A stretch of 23,451 nt of DNA from Holophagales bacterium UBA5704 (GCA_002420005.1 DIHE01000055.1:122839-146289); one strand, 5' to 3'; numbered from the stretch's first letter, positions 6,317 through 15,578 are shown. The notes: a model not told the origin generated them from the letters alone. Translations and numbers: made by a program.

Positions 6317-7270
6317 ATGACTGCGTCCGACTCACAGTTCGACATTCCTCTCGCCGAGCTTCGCAAGCGGATCGAGGAGCTCGAGGGGTACCCGGCGGGG
6401 AGCAGCCAGGACAAGGAGCTCGAACGGCTCCGGGTCTCCCTGCGCAAGAACACGGCGGAGGTCTACGGCCATCTGTCCCGGTGGCAGAAGGTGCTCGTCG
6501 CCCGCCATCAGGACCGGCCGTACACGCTCGACTATGTCCACTTCCTCATGGAGGACTGGGTCGAGGTGCATGGCGACCGCGCGTTCTCCGACGATCCGGC
6601 CATCGTGGCGGGGCTCGCCCGGTTTCGCGGGCGCAGCGTCGCCGTGGTCGGGCACGAGAAGGGCCGCGACACCAAGGAGCGGATCTCCCGCAATTTCGGG
6701 CAGCCGCGGCCGGATGGCTACCGCAAGGCCCTGCGCGTGATGAAGATGGCCGAGAAGTTCCGGCTGCCGGTCCTCACCTTCATCGACACCGCCGGCGCCT
6801 ATCCGGGGCTCGATGCCGAGGAGCGCGGCCAGGCGGAGGCGATCGCGCGCAATCTCATCGAGATGTCCGCCCTCACCGTCCCCATCGTGGTGACCGTCAC
6901 CGGCGAAGGCGGCAGCGGTGGTGCTCTCGCGCTGGGCGTTGGGGACCGCGTCTTCATTCTGGAGTACGCCACCTATTCGGTGATCTCGCCGGAAGGGTGC
7001 GCGGCCATTCTCTGGAAGGACCAGAACAAGAAGGCGGAGGCCGCCGAGGCCATGCGCATCACGGCTCCCGACCTGCTGCAGCTCGGCGTGGTCGACGCGA
7101 TCATCCCGGAGCCGCCGGGCGGTGCCCATACCGATCCGGAGGCGGCGTGCCGGCGGGTGGGCGACGTGCTCGCCGATGCGCTCGACGAGCTGGTCCGTCT
7201 CTCTCCCAATGAGCTGATCGCCCGCCGGTATGAAAAGTTCCGGGCCCTCGGGGTCTACGACGAGGGCTGA
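6317..7270 (+). CDS. accA: Acetyl-CoA carboxylase carboxyltransferase subunit alpha
   Basis: Carboxyltransferase alpha subunit, which with AccD transfers CO2 from biotin-BCCP to acetyl-CoA to give malonyl-CoA for fatty acid synthesis. 317 aa, the usual length. Shows the N-terminal helical segment (ELRKRIEELEGY), VHGDRAFSDDPAIVAGLARF, GHEKGRDTKERISRNFG, and the crotonase-fold core FIDTAGAYPGLDAEERGQAE followed by GEGGSGGALALGVGDRV and YSVISPEGCAAILWKD, all highly conserved in AccA. accD is not in the window. It is the first gene of the long co-directional block ending at miaB, and its stop is one base from the preferred recJ start. Confidence 0.97.
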   Translation: MTASDSQFDIPLAELRKRIEELEGYPAGSSQDKELERLRVSLRKNTAEVYGHLSRWQKVLVARHQDRPYTLDYVHFLMEDWVEVHGDRAFSDDPAIVAGLARFRGRSVAVVGHEKGRDTKERISRNFGQPRPDGYRKALRVMKMAEKFRLPVLTFIDTAGAYPGLDAEERGQAEAIARNLIEMSALTVPIVVTVTGEGGSGGALALGVGDRVFILEYATYSVISPEGCAAILWKDQNKKAEAAEAMRITAPDLLQLGVVDAIIPEPPGGAHTDPEAACRRVGDVLADALDELVRLSPNELIARRYEKFRALGVYDEG

Positions 7271-7271
7271 G

Positions 7272-8957
7272 GTGGGCGGGTCCGCGGCGGAGTGGATTGC
7301 CGCTCCGGTGCCGGAGGGGACGGCCGATCTGGAGCGCGTGGGCCTGCCGCGCTGGATGGCGGTTCTCCTGGCCCGCCGCGGCGTGACCGACGAGATCGGC
7401 GCCCGGAGCTTCCTCGTTCCGTCGCTCGACCAGCTCCACGATCCTTTCCTGCTGCACGGCATGGACGCCGCGGTGGAGCGGCTGCTCGCCGCCCGCGAGC
7501 GCAACGAGAAGATCGCCATCGTCGGGGACTACGACGTGGACGGTGTCACCGCCACCGCCCTCCTGCTCGCCGTGCTCAAGCATTGCGGCTGTACGGCGGT
7601 GCCGATCGTGCCGCACCGGCTGCGCGAGGGGTATGGCTTCCAGCCGGTCCACGTGGAGAGGGCGCGCGCCGAGGGGTGCTCGATGATCGTCACCGCGGAC
7701 TGCGGCAGCTCCGCGGTGGGCGCGGTGGAGGAGGCGCTGGCCGCCGGGCTCGCGGTGGTGGTGACCGATCACCACCTGCCGGGGGGCGAGCTGCCGGCGG
7801 GGACGGTGCACATCAATCCGCGGCAGACGGCTTGCGACTATCCCTTCCAGGATCTGGCCGCCGCCGGGCTGGCGCTCAAGCTGTGCCTGGCCTTCGCCCG
7901 CCGCTGTGGACGGGAGCTCGATCCGGCCCCGCTGCTGCGCATCGCCTGCCTGGGCACGATCGCGGATCTGGTTCCGCTGCGCGGCGAGAACCGGGTGATC
8001 GCGGCGCTGGGCCTGGAGGCGTTGGCGACGGTGCGCTCCGCCGGTCTCAAGGCGCTGCTGCAACAAGCCGGCGTGAAGGCTCCGTACTCGGCGGCGGACG
8101 TGGGGTTTCGCATCGGACCCCGGATCAATGCGGCCGGCCGGCTGCACGAGGCGGAGCGCGCTCTCGAGCTGCTGCTGAGCCGCGATCCGAAACGCTCGGC
8201 CGAGCTGGCGCTGGAGCTGGACAGCCTGAACCGCGACCGCCAGGCCGAAGAGGCGCGGGTGGTGGAGGAGGCCTTCGCGCTGTTCGCCGATCGCCGGCCC
8301 CTGCCGCCGATCCTGGTCGGCTGGAGCGCGGAGTGGCACAAGGGGGTGGTGGGCATCGCCGCCGGGCGCATCGCCAAGGAGCTGCACCGGCCGACGCTGC
8401 TGTTCGCGGTCGAGGACGGCGTGGCGGGCGGCTCGGGGCGCAGCATCCACGGTCTGGAGCTGCATGCCTTCCTGCTGCGCTGGAAGGAGCGGATGATCCG
8501 CTTCGGCGGCCATGCGCAGGCGGTGGGGCTGACCGTGCACCTGGAGGAGCTGGAGGCGCTGCGGCAGGAATGGGAGGCGGCCGGCGCTGCGTGGCCTGCC
8601 GATCTCCTGGCCCGCCGCCATGAATATGAGCTGGAGCTCGCGCCGAACCGCCTCACCGCCAAGCTCGTCGCCCAGCTCAGCCGGCTGGAGCCGTTCGGCA
8701 TGGGCAATCCGCGGCCCCTGGTGCGCACCGGCCCGCTGCGGCTGGAGGGCGCGCCGCGCCTGTTCGGCAACGGCCACCTCTCGGGCCGCGCGCGCGGCGA
8801 GGACGGCGCACCGCTGGATCTCGTCGGCTGGGGCTGGCAGGAGCGCGCCGCCGGCCTGGAGGGAACCTTCGAGGCGCTCGGCTGGATCGAGCACGACGAC
8901 TACCGGGGAGGCCCCTGCCTGCGGCTCCTCGACTGCCGGCCGGCAGGAAATCCGTAG
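7272..8957 (+). CDS. recJ: Single-stranded-DNA-specific exonuclease RecJ
   Basis: 5'-3' single-strand exonuclease of the DHH phosphoesterase superfamily, used in RecF-pathway recombination, mismatch and base-excision repair. Motifs in order: YDVDGVTATALLLAVLK (near residue 86), VTADCGSS, the DHH motif VVVTDHHLPGG (near 163), CLGTIADLVPLRGENR, GPRINAAGRL, the DHHA1 domain with WHKGVVGIAAGRI and GGSGRSI...FGGHAQAVGL, and a C-terminal OB fold starting LEPFGMGNPRP. About 561 aa, a complete enzyme. The GTG at 7272 sits one base after the accA stop with GAGGG upstream; the ATG at 7230 would overlap accA by 41 bp and lacks a ribosome site. Translational coupling to accA is likely. Confidence 0.95.
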   Translation: MGGSAAEWIAAPVPEGTADLERVGLPRWMAVLLARRGVTDEIGARSFLVPSLDQLHDPFLLHGMDAAVERLLAARERNEKIAIVGDYDVDGVTATALLLAVLKHCGCTAVPIVPHRLREGYGFQPVHVERARAEGCSMIVTADCGSSAVGAVEEALAAGLAVVVTDHHLPGGELPAGTVHINPRQTACDYPFQDLAAAGLALKLCLAFARRCGRELDPAPLLRIACLGTIADLVPLRGENRVIAALGLEALATVRSAGLKALLQQAGVKAPYSAADVGFRIGPRINAAGRLHEAERALELLLSRDPKRSAELALELDSLNRDRQAEEARVVEEAFALFADRRPLPPILVGWSAEWHKGVVGIAAGRIAKELHRPTLLFAVEDGVAGGSGRSIHGLELHAFLLRWKERMIRFGGHAQAVGLTVHLEELEALRQEWEAAGAAWPADLLARRHEYELELAPNRLTAKLVAQLSRLEPFGMGNPRPLVRTGPLRLEGAPRLFGNGHLSGRARGEDGAPLDLVGWGWQERAAGLEGTFEALGWIEHDDYRGGPCLRLLDCRPAGNP

Positions 8958-8992
8958 AATGGTCCGGACGCAGAAGGTGAGCTGAACCCCCT

Positions 8993-11056
8993 ATGGCACG
9001 ACGACCGCGCACGATCCGGCATCTCCGCACCCTCCTGCTGCTCGCCCTGGTCTTCGTCGTCCTGGCGGTGGTGGGGCTCTTCCTGTTCGGCAAGGCCGGG
9101 AAACCGACGCCCCCTCGGCCGCTGGACGAAGGAGACACCAACGCCGGGGACAACGTGACGCTGATCGGCGAGGACTTCGACTACACGTTCACCGAACGGG
9201 AACGGCCGATCTTCCGGATCAAGGGGGAAAGCGTGCGCGCCGACCGCGACGACACCCTCTATCTCGACGGAGTCGCCGTCACCTTCTATGACGAGACCCA
9301 CCAGCCGTACCACGTGGAGAGCAAGGAAGCGAGCTTCAACCGCGAGACCAACGAGGGCCGCCTGCTCGGGGACGTCCTGCTGCGCGGCCCGTCCGACCTG
9401 GAGCTGCGCACGGAGGTGCTGCAGATCCGCGAGAACGGCAAGCTCCTGATGATGCCGAAGCCGGTCGAGCTGCGCTACGCCAAGACCTATGTGGTGCACG
9501 GCGACCGCATGCGGGTGGACCTGGAGGACGAGGTCTACGTGCTGAACGGCAACGCGCGGATCGACAGCGTGCCGGGCACGGAGGAGCCGGTGGCCGGCTC
9601 GGCCGGGCGGGCGGTCTACGAGCGTCAGAAGAGGCTGCTGCGCATCGAAGGCGCAGCCCAGCTGCGCCGTGGCCGGCAGCGGCTGAATGCGGAGCGCATC
9701 ACCGGCTTTCTCACCCCCGACGAGACGGGACTGAGCTTCGTGCGCGCCCTGTGGAACGTCACCGGGCAGAGCGCCGACCTGCGCCCGGGGAGCACCGGCT
9801 CCACAGTGGTGAATTTCGCCGGCCGGGATCTCGCGGTGATGCTGCGCCCCGAAGGGGGCGAGGTGAAGAAGGTGGAGCTGGACGGCACCTCGGACGAGCC
9901 CGCGGTGCTGGAGACCCGGGCCGCCGGCGTGGCCCGCAAGCTCACCGCGCCGCGCCTGGAGGGGATTCTCGCCGAAGGGGTCCTCACCCGGGCGGATGCG
10001 ATGGGCAATGTGGAGATGGAGGAGACGAGCCGCGGGAAGGACGGCGCGAACGAGGTGCGGCGGGCGCTCGGCCGGCGCGCCGAAGCGACCTTCCGGCCCG
10101 ACGGGCAGCTCGCCGAGATGCAGCTCCTCCACGAGGTCACCTTCCACGATCCGCAAGGCAAGGCGCGCGGCAACCGCGCGGCGCTCAACCTGGAGACCCA
10201 CCGTGGCGAGCTGTTCGGCCAGCCCGTGGGCCTGGAGAGCGAGAAGGGGACGCTGCAGGCGCCGCGCCTCGTCTATGACACGGAGAACGGCGTCGTGCAT
10301 GCCCAGGGAGGCGTCCGTGCGCTGCTCACCCAGGAGTCCTCGCAGGAGCTGGCCGGCTCGCCGCTCGGCAAGGGCGACGGGCCGGTGCGGGTCGACTCCC
10401 GCGAGGCGTTCTGGCGCCAGGAGCCGTCCTCGTTTATCTTCCGTGGCGACGTGAAGGCTTGGCGTGGCGAAAATCTCATGCTGTCCACCGAGCTCAAAGG
10501 AGAGCCGGACACCAACCGCTTGACCGCCTCGGGCGGAGTGAAGACGATATGGATACCCGAAGATCCAAAGGGCGCAGGAAAGGGCGGGACGCCGCCACCG
10601 CCTCCCCCAAAGGGCAAGGAGGCGGAACGCGGCGCCCCGATCGAGGTCCGGGCGAGCGAGATGGTCTATCTGGAGGACAAGAGGTCCCTGACCTACACCG
10701 GGGGAGTCCGGGTGGAGCAGCAGGGGACGACGCTCACCTGCCTGCGGCTCGACGTGCTGATGAACGAGGAGAAGAAACCCCAGGTCCTGACCTGCAACGG
10801 GCAGGCGAAGCTCAACGATCCCAAGGGGGGCCGCCAGATCGAGGGGGAGACGGCGGTGTACCGCCTGGATCGCCGGGACGTGGAGTTCACGGGAGCCAAG
10901 GTGCTGATGAAGGACCGGGAGGGCAACGTGGTGCAGGGCAAGCGGGTGCTCTACCTGATCGACTCGGGCAAGGTCGAGGTGAAGGGCAAGAGCCCGGCGG
11001 CGGCACCTCCCGCTCCGGCCTCCGCCCCCCCGCCCCCGACGGGAGCGGCTGGATGA
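8993..11056 (+). CDS. LptC/LptA (OstA-like) fusion, periplasmic LPS-transport bridge
   Basis: 687 aa, much longer than LptC (about 190 aa) or LptA (about 185 aa). Residues 13-32 form one membrane anchor (TLLLLALVFVVLAVVGLFLF) with no cleavage site, as in LptC. Beyond it lie repeated beta-jellyroll segments of the OstA/LptA/LptC type: FRIKGESVRADRDDTLYLDGV and YHVESKEASFNRETNEGRLLGDV in the LptC-like part, later RGNRAALNLETHRGELFG and APRLVYDTENGVVHAQGGVRA. After a Pro-rich linker (TPPPPPPKG) comes a classic LptA unit, IEVRASEMVYLEDKRSLTYTGGV, then CNGQAKLNDPKGGRQIEGETA. The tail is Ala/Pro-rich. The neighbour lptB overlaps its stop by four bases. Likely one polypeptide spans from the LptB2FG complex into the periplasmic bridge. 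Number of jellyrolls is not settled by reading alone. Confidence 0.88.
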   Translation: MARRPRTIRHLRTLLLLALVFVVLAVVGLFLFGKAGKPTPPRPLDEGDTNAGDNVTLIGEDFDYTFTERERPIFRIKGESVRADRDDTLYLDGVAVTFYDETHQPYHVESKEASFNRETNEGRLLGDVLLRGPSDLELRTEVLQIRENGKLLMMPKPVELRYAKTYVVHGDRMRVDLEDEVYVLNGNARIDSVPGTEEPVAGSAGRAVYERQKRLLRIEGAAQLRRGRQRLNAERITGFLTPDETGLSFVRALWNVTGQSADLRPGSTGSTVVNFAGRDLAVMLRPEGGEVKKVELDGTSDEPAVLETRAAGVARKLTAPRLEGILAEGVLTRADAMGNVEMEETSRGKDGANEVRRALGRRAEATFRPDGQLAEMQLLHEVTFHDPQGKARGNRAALNLETHRGELFGQPVGLESEKGTLQAPRLVYDTENGVVHAQGGVRALLTQESSQELAGSPLGKGDGPVRVDSREAFWRQEPSSFIFRGDVKAWRGENLMLSTELKGEPDTNRLTASGGVKTIWIPEDPKGAGKGGTPPPPPPKGKEAERGAPIEVRASEMVYLEDKRSLTYTGGVRVEQQGTTLTCLRLDVLMNEEKKPQVLTCNGQAKLNDPKGGRQIEGETAVYRLDRRDVEFTGAKVLMKDREGNVVQGKRVLYLIDSGKVEVKGKSPAAAPPAPASAPPPPTGAAG

Positions 11057-11796
11057 GCAACGGCGCCGGCGGCGACCAGAAGCTGAGCACCGGCCACCTG
11101 CGCAAGGTGTACCGCGGCCGGGCCGTGGTGCACGACGTCTCGATCGAGGTCGGCCCCGGCGAGATCGTCGGCCTGCTCGGCCCCAACGGCGCCGGCAAGA
11201 CGACGACGTTCTACATGGTGGTCGGGCTGACGCCTCCGGACGAAGGCAGCGTCTTCCTGGGCGACGAGGACATCACCGACCTCCCCATGTATCTGCGCGC
11301 CCAGCGCGGCATCAGTTACCTGCCCCAGGAACCGTCCGTCTTCCGCCGTATGTCGGTGGAGGACAACCTGCGTGCCATCTTCGAGACCCTCGACCTCTCG
11401 CACGCCGAGCAGGAACGGCGCATCGACCAGCTCATCCAGGACTTCGGCCTGGCCAAGGTGCGCAGGAACAAAGGCTACTCCCTGTCCGGCGGCGAACGGC
11501 GCCGGCTGGAGATCGCGCGCGCCCTGGTGATCAACCCGTGGTATATCCTCCTCGACGAACCCTTCGCAGGGATCGACCCGATCGCCGTCCTCGACATCCA
11601 GGGGATTGTGCGGCACTTGAAATCGATGGGGATCGGCATCCTCATCACCGACCATAACGTACGGGAAACATTGAAAATAACCGACCGGGCCTATATCATC
11701 AACAACGGCGAGATCCTGCGCTCCGGAACCCCCCACGAGCTTTCCACCGACCCCCAGGTGCGCAAGATCTACCTTGGTGAGGACTTTACCCTCTAG
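11053..11796 (+). CDS. lptB: LPS export ABC transporter ATPase LptB
   Basis: Cytoplasmic ATPase that drives LptFG-mediated LPS extraction. 247 aa. Walker A GPNGAGKT (43-50), Q-loop at YLPQEPSVFRRMSVEDNL (a diagnostic LptB stretch), signature LSGGERRR, Walker B YILLDEPFAGIDPIAV, and switch His in LITDHNVRETL. The ATG overlaps the stop of the LptC/LptA fusion (ATGA), so the two are translationally coupled. Its membrane partner is the LptFG fusion encoded separately at the start of the window. rpoN follows after a 12-bp gap, the common lptB-rpoN order. Confidence 0.97.
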   Translation: MSNGAGGDQKLSTGHLRKVYRGRAVVHDVSIEVGPGEIVGLLGPNGAGKTTTFYMVVGLTPPDEGSVFLGDEDITDLPMYLRAQRGISYLPQEPSVFRRMSVEDNLRAIFETLDLSHAEQERRIDQLIQDFGLAKVRRNKGYSLSGGERRRLEIARALVINPWYILLDEPFAGIDPIAVLDIQGIVRHLKSMGIGILITDHNVRETLKITDRAYIINNGEILRSGTPHELSTDPQVRKIYLGEDFTL

Positions 11797-11808
11797 AGCT
11801 GCATCAGC

Positions 11809-13263
11809 ATGGCGTTAGAGCAGAAACTTTCCCTCAAGCTGGCGCAGAAGCTGGTGATGACGCCGTCACTCCAGCAGGCGATCAAGCTGCTGCAGATGAC
11901 CCGTATGGAGCTCGACACCCTGCTCACGCAGGAGATCGTCGAGAACCCGGTCCTCGAAGAAGGCACGGAGGGCCAGGAGGAAGAGACGCCGCTTCAGGAC
12001 CTCAAGGAGGAGCGGCCGGAGCCGGCCAACGGCGAGCTCGATCACGAGAAGTCGATGGAGAACATCGACCTCGACGCCTACTTTGGAGACTCCTGGGAAG
12101 GAACCGGCCACACCTCGATGATGGAGGATCGCGACGATCCTCCGTTCGAGAACATCCTCTCCCGCGAGCCGGACCTCTACGATCACCTCCTCTGGCAGCT
12201 CCACATGGCGGAGATCCCGCCGCGCCTGCGCGAGATCGGGGAGCTGGTCATCGGCAACCTCGACCCGGACGGTTATCTGGTCGCAACGCCGGAGGAGATC
12301 CGGGCGATGGGTGACGGCGAGGGGCTCGAGTACACCCTCGACGAGGTCGAGGAAGCCCTACGGATCATCCGCCACTTCGACCCGCCGGGCGTCGCCTGCA
12401 CCGACCTGCCGGAGAGCCTGCTCTGCCAGATGGACCTCAGAGAGGTGCCACACGACGCCCTGGCCCGCCGCATGGTGGTCGAGGCCTGGGACCTGTTCCT
12501 GCGCCGCCAGTTCCCGGCGGTGGCCAAGAAGCTGGGTGTCGAGCTGGCCGAGCTGGAAGAGGCGGTCGAGCTGGTGCGCGGCCTGGAGATCCACCCCGGG
12601 CGCAAGTTCAACACCGACCGGCCGCACTACATCGAGCCCGACGTCTTCGTCCGCCGCATCGGCGACGAGTACGTCATCCAGCTCAACGACGACGGCCTGC
12701 CGCGGCTGCGGATCAGCCGCTCCTACCGCCGCATGCTGCAGGGCCTGCGCGGCGACGGGATGCAGGCAGAGGCGCAAAACTTCATCAAGGACAAGATCCG
12801 ATCCGCGGTCTGGCTGATCAAGAGCCTGGACCAGCGCCAGCGCACCATCTACAAGGTGGCGGCGTCGATCGTCCGCCAGCAACGCGACTTCCTCGACCAG
12901 GGGATCGACCATCTGCGCCCGATGGTCCTGCGCGACGTGGCGGAGGACATCGGCATGCACGAGTCCACCGTCAGCCGCGTGGTGTCCAACAAGTACATGC
13001 ACACCCACCGCGGCGTGTTTCCGATGAAGTTCTTCTTCCACAGCGGCATCGACCGGGAGTACGGCGAGAACATCTCGTCGCTCTCCGTGAAGCGGAAGAT
13101 CGAGCAGCTCGTGCAGTCGGAGGACCCGAAGCGGCCCTTGTCGGACAGCGACCTGATGCGGATCCTGAACCGCGAGGGCATCCAGATCGCGCGCCGGACG
13201 GTGGCCAAGTACCGCGACGAGCTGAGCATTCCTTCCTCGACGGATCGCAAGCAGGTCTTCTGA
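11809..13263 (+). CDS. rpoN: RNA polymerase sigma-54 factor RpoN
   Basis: Alternative sigma factor for -24/-12 promoters, needing AAA+ activators. 484 aa, full length. Region I is Gln/Leu-rich (KLSLKLAQKLVMTPSLQQAIKLLQ...), with an acidic region II, a core-binding segment near EIPPRLREIGELVIGNLDPDGYL, a helix-turn-helix (LRDVAEDIGMHESTVSRVVS) followed by GVFPMKFFF, and the RpoN box ARRTVAKYR close to the C-terminus. No -24/-12 promoter (TGGCAC-N5-TTGC) was found by eye in the window. In many bacteria hpf lies between rpoN and ptsN; here ptsN follows directly. Confidence 0.97.
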   Translation: MALEQKLSLKLAQKLVMTPSLQQAIKLLQMTRMELDTLLTQEIVENPVLEEGTEGQEEETPLQDLKEERPEPANGELDHEKSMENIDLDAYFGDSWEGTGHTSMMEDRDDPPFENILSREPDLYDHLLWQLHMAEIPPRLREIGELVIGNLDPDGYLVATPEEIRAMGDGEGLEYTLDEVEEALRIIRHFDPPGVACTDLPESLLCQMDLREVPHDALARRMVVEAWDLFLRRQFPAVAKKLGVELAELEEAVELVRGLEIHPGRKFNTDRPHYIEPDVFVRRIGDEYVIQLNDDGLPRLRISRSYRRMLQGLRGDGMQAEAQNFIKDKIRSAVWLIKSLDQRQRTIYKVAASIVRQQRDFLDQGIDHLRPMVLRDVAEDIGMHESTVSRVVSNKYMHTHRGVFPMKFFFHSGIDREYGENISSLSVKRKIEQLVQSEDPKRPLSDSDLMRILNREGIQIARRTVAKYRDELSIPSSTDRKQVF

Positions 13264-13268
13264 ACGGA

Positions 13269-13730
13269 TTGGGCCTCGTGGATCTGGGCACCCTGACTCG
13301 GCCGGAGCTGATCTTCCCGGATCTCCCGGCCGGCGACCGCCCCGGTGTGCTGCGCGAGCTGGCCGAGCGGGTGGCGGGCACCGGCCGGCTGGGGAATCCG
13401 GCCGCGCTGTTCGACAAGCTGTGGGAACGCGAGCAGCTCGGCTCCACCGCGATCGGCGGCGGGATCGCCATCCCGCACTGCAAGGTGGACTCTCTGGAGC
13501 ACGGCATCGTCGCCCTCGGCCGGGTCGCGGCCGGGGTGGATTTCGGTGCCGCCGACGGCCAGCCGGTGCGCCTGTTCTTCCTCGTCATCTCGCCCGGCCG
13601 GTCGCCAGCGGAGCACCTGCAGATCCTCGCCACGCTGTCGCGCTGGGTGCGCGGCCCCGGCCGCGTCCAGGCGCTCCTCGACCAGCCGGACGCACAGGCG
13701 CTCCATGCCTGGCTCCAGAAAGAAGGCTGA
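13269..13730 (+). CDS. ptsN: PTS EIIA-Ntr-type regulator
   Basis: PTS EIIA type-2 (fructose/nitrogen) domain of 153 aa. The phospho-acceptor is His70 in GGGIAIPHCK, within LGSTAIGGGIAIPHCKVDSL. The remainder (GVDFGAADGQPVRLFFLVISP, HLQILATLSRWV) follows the fold, with HL replacing nothing essential. The start is TTG 13269 or GTG 13278; neither has a strong ribosome site. It lies five bases after the rpoN stop and one base before hprK. No EIIB or EIIC is fused or nearby, so a regulatory role (nitrogen/potassium/carbon signalling) is likely rather than sugar uptake. Confidence 0.93.
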   Translation: MGLVDLGTLTRPELIFPDLPAGDRPGVLRELAERVAGTGRLGNPAALFDKLWEREQLGSTAIGGGIAIPHCKVDSLEHGIVALGRVAAGVDFGAADGQPVRLFFLVISPGRSPAEHLQILATLSRWVRGPGRVQALLDQPDAQALHAWLQKEG

Positions 13731-13731
13731 G

Positions 13732-14712
13732 ATGGAAGACCGCTGGTACACCGCACCCGTGCGGGTCGCCGAGCTTCTGAGCGAGGAGCTGGGCTATCTG
13801 CACCTGCACGTCCTCTCGGGGGCCTCGCACCTGGACAACCGCATCACCCATCCGCGGGTGCAGAAACCCGGGCTCGCCTTCGCCGGCTACTACGCCTACA
13901 TCAAGCCGGGACGGGTGCAGATCATCGGCGAGAGCGAGACCGAGTATCTGCGGACGCTCGACGAGGACGAGCGCAGCGCGCGGCTGGACACGATCACCGG
14001 CCTGCCGGTCCCCGTCTTCGTCATCACCAAGGGGCTGGACCCCTTGCCCGGCTTCCTGGAGCTCTGCCGCCAGCGCGAGGTGCCGGTGCTCTCCTCGACC
14101 GAGCTGTCGTCCACCGTGATCAAGGGAATCAGCTACTTTCTCGAGGACCACCTCGTCCCATCGACCACCTTGCACGGCGTGCTGCTGGAAATCTACGGCC
14201 TCGGTGTCCTGTTGATCGGGGAGAGCGGCGTCGGCAAGAGCGAGTCCGCCCTCGACCTGATCACCCGCGGGCACAGCCTGGTGGCGGACGACCGGGTGAC
14301 CGTGAAGCGCTATCCGACCGGCGAGCTGGTCGGCTTCTGCGAGGGCACGCTGCGCCATCACATGGAGCTGCGCGGCCTCGGGATCGTGAACGTCCAGGAC
14401 CTGTTCGGTCTCGCCGCGGTGCGCGAGCGGACCACGGTGGACCTGGTCATCGAGCTGGAGCATTGGCAGTCCGGCCGCCAATACGAACGGCTGGGCCTGG
14501 ACGAGACCCTCTACGACATCCTCGAAACGCCGTGCCCGTACATCTGCATGCCGGTGGCTCTGGGGAGGAACATCAGCATCATGGTGGAGATCGCCGCCCG
14601 CAACCATCTGCTCAAGCTGCAAGGCCACCACTCGGCGCGGGAGTTCGCGCGCAAGCTGGAGGCCCAGCTGGAGCGCAACCGCAAGCCTCCGTCCTCCCCG
14701 AAAGAGCCATGA
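13732..14712 (+). CDS. hprK: HPr kinase/phosphorylase
   Basis: Bifunctional enzyme that phosphorylates and dephosphorylates Ser46 of HPr. 326 aa. The N-terminal MurF-like domain (residues about 5-130) contains RITHPRVQKPGLAFAGY. The kinase domain has Walker A GESGVGKS (163-170), then LVADDRV, and the family signature ELRGLGIVNVQDLFG. The start ATG at 13732 follows the ptsN stop by one base and its stop overlaps rapZ (ATGA). Substrate and other PTS parts (HPr with Ser46, EI) are encoded just downstream, so the whole kinase/phosphorylase circuit is co-transcribed. Some Gram-negative HPrK proteins act in PTS regulation of virulence or cell envelope rather than catabolite repression; the role here is inferred. 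Confidence 0.96.
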   Translation: MEDRWYTAPVRVAELLSEELGYLHLHVLSGASHLDNRITHPRVQKPGLAFAGYYAYIKPGRVQIIGESETEYLRTLDEDERSARLDTITGLPVPVFVITKGLDPLPGFLELCRQREVPVLSSTELSSTVIKGISYFLEDHLVPSTTLHGVLLEIYGLGVLLIGESGVGKSESALDLITRGHSLVADDRVTVKRYPTGELVGFCEGTLRHHMELRGLGIVNVQDLFGLAAVRERTTVDLVIELEHWQSGRQYERLGLDETLYDILETPCPYICMPVALGRNISIMVEIAARNHLLKLQGHHSAREFARKLEAQLERNRKPPSSPKEP

Positions 14713-15578
14713 GCACCGCGAGGCTGGTTCTCATCACCGGACTCTCCGGCTCGGGCAAGAGCGTGGTCGCCAACTGCTTTGAGGACCTCGGGTATTACAC
14801 CGTCGACAACCTCCCGTTGCCGCTCCTGCGCCAGTTCCTCCACGATCCGATGGAGCACGTGCGCGGGGTGGACCGGATCGCCGTGGTGACCGACGTCCGT
14901 GCGCCCGGCTTCGCCGAGGAGCTGCCGCGCCTGCTCGATGAGATCGATCCCGCCAAGGTGGAGGTCCGCCTGCTGTTTCTGGAGGCGGCGGACGACGTTC
15001 TGGTGCGCCGCTTCTCCGAGACCCGCCGCCCGCATCCGCTGGCGACCGACCGCCCGGTGAGCGAGGGGATCCGCCGCGAGCGGGAGCTTCTGGAGCCGCT
15101 GCGCTTCCGGGCGGACATGGTGTTCGACTCCAGCCAGTGGACCGTGCACGAGATCCGTAACCAGGTCTACCGCGAGTTCGCCATCCGGCGGGGGGAAGAG
15201 CCGAGCATGGTACTCTCCCTGGTGAGCTTCGGGTTCAAGCACGGGATCCCGCCGGGGACCGATTTGTTGTTCGACGTGCGGTACCTCTCGAACCCGCACT
15301 TCGTTCCGGGTCTCCGCGAGCAGACCGGGCAGGACGGCGCAGTGCTCGACTATCTGCGGAAGCAGCCGGATTTCGAGGAGATCATCGCCCGCCTCACCGA
15401 CCTCCTGGTCCATCTTCTGCCGCGCTACCGGCAGGAGAACCGGAGCTATCTGTCGGTGGCCGTGGGCTGTACGGGAGGCCGGCACCGGTCGGTCGCCGTC
15501 TGCGAGTGCCTGTGCAAGGAGCTCGCCGAACGCGGCTGGCCGGCGCGCCTCATCCACCGCGACATCGCGCGGCAGTGA
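14709..15578 (+). CDS. rapZ: RNase adapter / nucleotide-binding protein RapZ
   Basis: 289 aa RapZ (YvcJ) family protein. Walker A GLSGSGKS (11-18), then GYYTVDNLPLPLL, VTDVRAPG, RRPHPLA, and the C-terminal domain with FGFKHGIPPGTDLLFDVRYL, NPHFVPGLREQTG and the conserved GCTGGRHRSV phosphate-binding motif. In E. coli RapZ directs RNase E to the sRNA GlmZ and senses glucosamine-6-phosphate; in other bacteria only nucleotide binding is established. It sits between hprK and the EIIA/HPr/EI genes, matching the hprK-rapZ-PTS order known from other Gram-negatives. Overlaps hprK by four bases. Confidence 0.96.
   Translation: MSTARLVLITGLSGSGKSVVANCFEDLGYYTVDNLPLPLLRQFLHDPMEHVRGVDRIAVVTDVRAPGFAEELPRLLDEIDPAKVEVRLLFLEAADDVLVRRFSETRRPHPLATDRPVSEGIRRERELLEPLRFRADMVFDSSQWTVHEIRNQVYREFAIRRGEEPSMVLSLVSFGFKHGIPPGTDLLFDVRYLSNPHFVPGLREQTGQDGAVLDYLRKQPDFEEIIARLTDLLVHLLPRYRQENRSYLSVAVGCTGGRHRSVAVCECLCKELAERGWPARLIHRDIARQ

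Noticed and set aside
7101..8894. Long minus-strand open frame antisense to recJ (similar ones oppose ptsI and miaB-parB)
   Set aside because: Composition is shadow-like (Arg/Gln/His-rich, no domain), and the plus strand holds clear conserved genes.
8955..8960. TAGAAT as a -10 box for the LptC/LptA fusion
   Set aside because: The best -35-like sequence (TCGACT at 8929) is 20 bp away, too far, and the box overlaps the recJ stop; an internal promoter is not supported.
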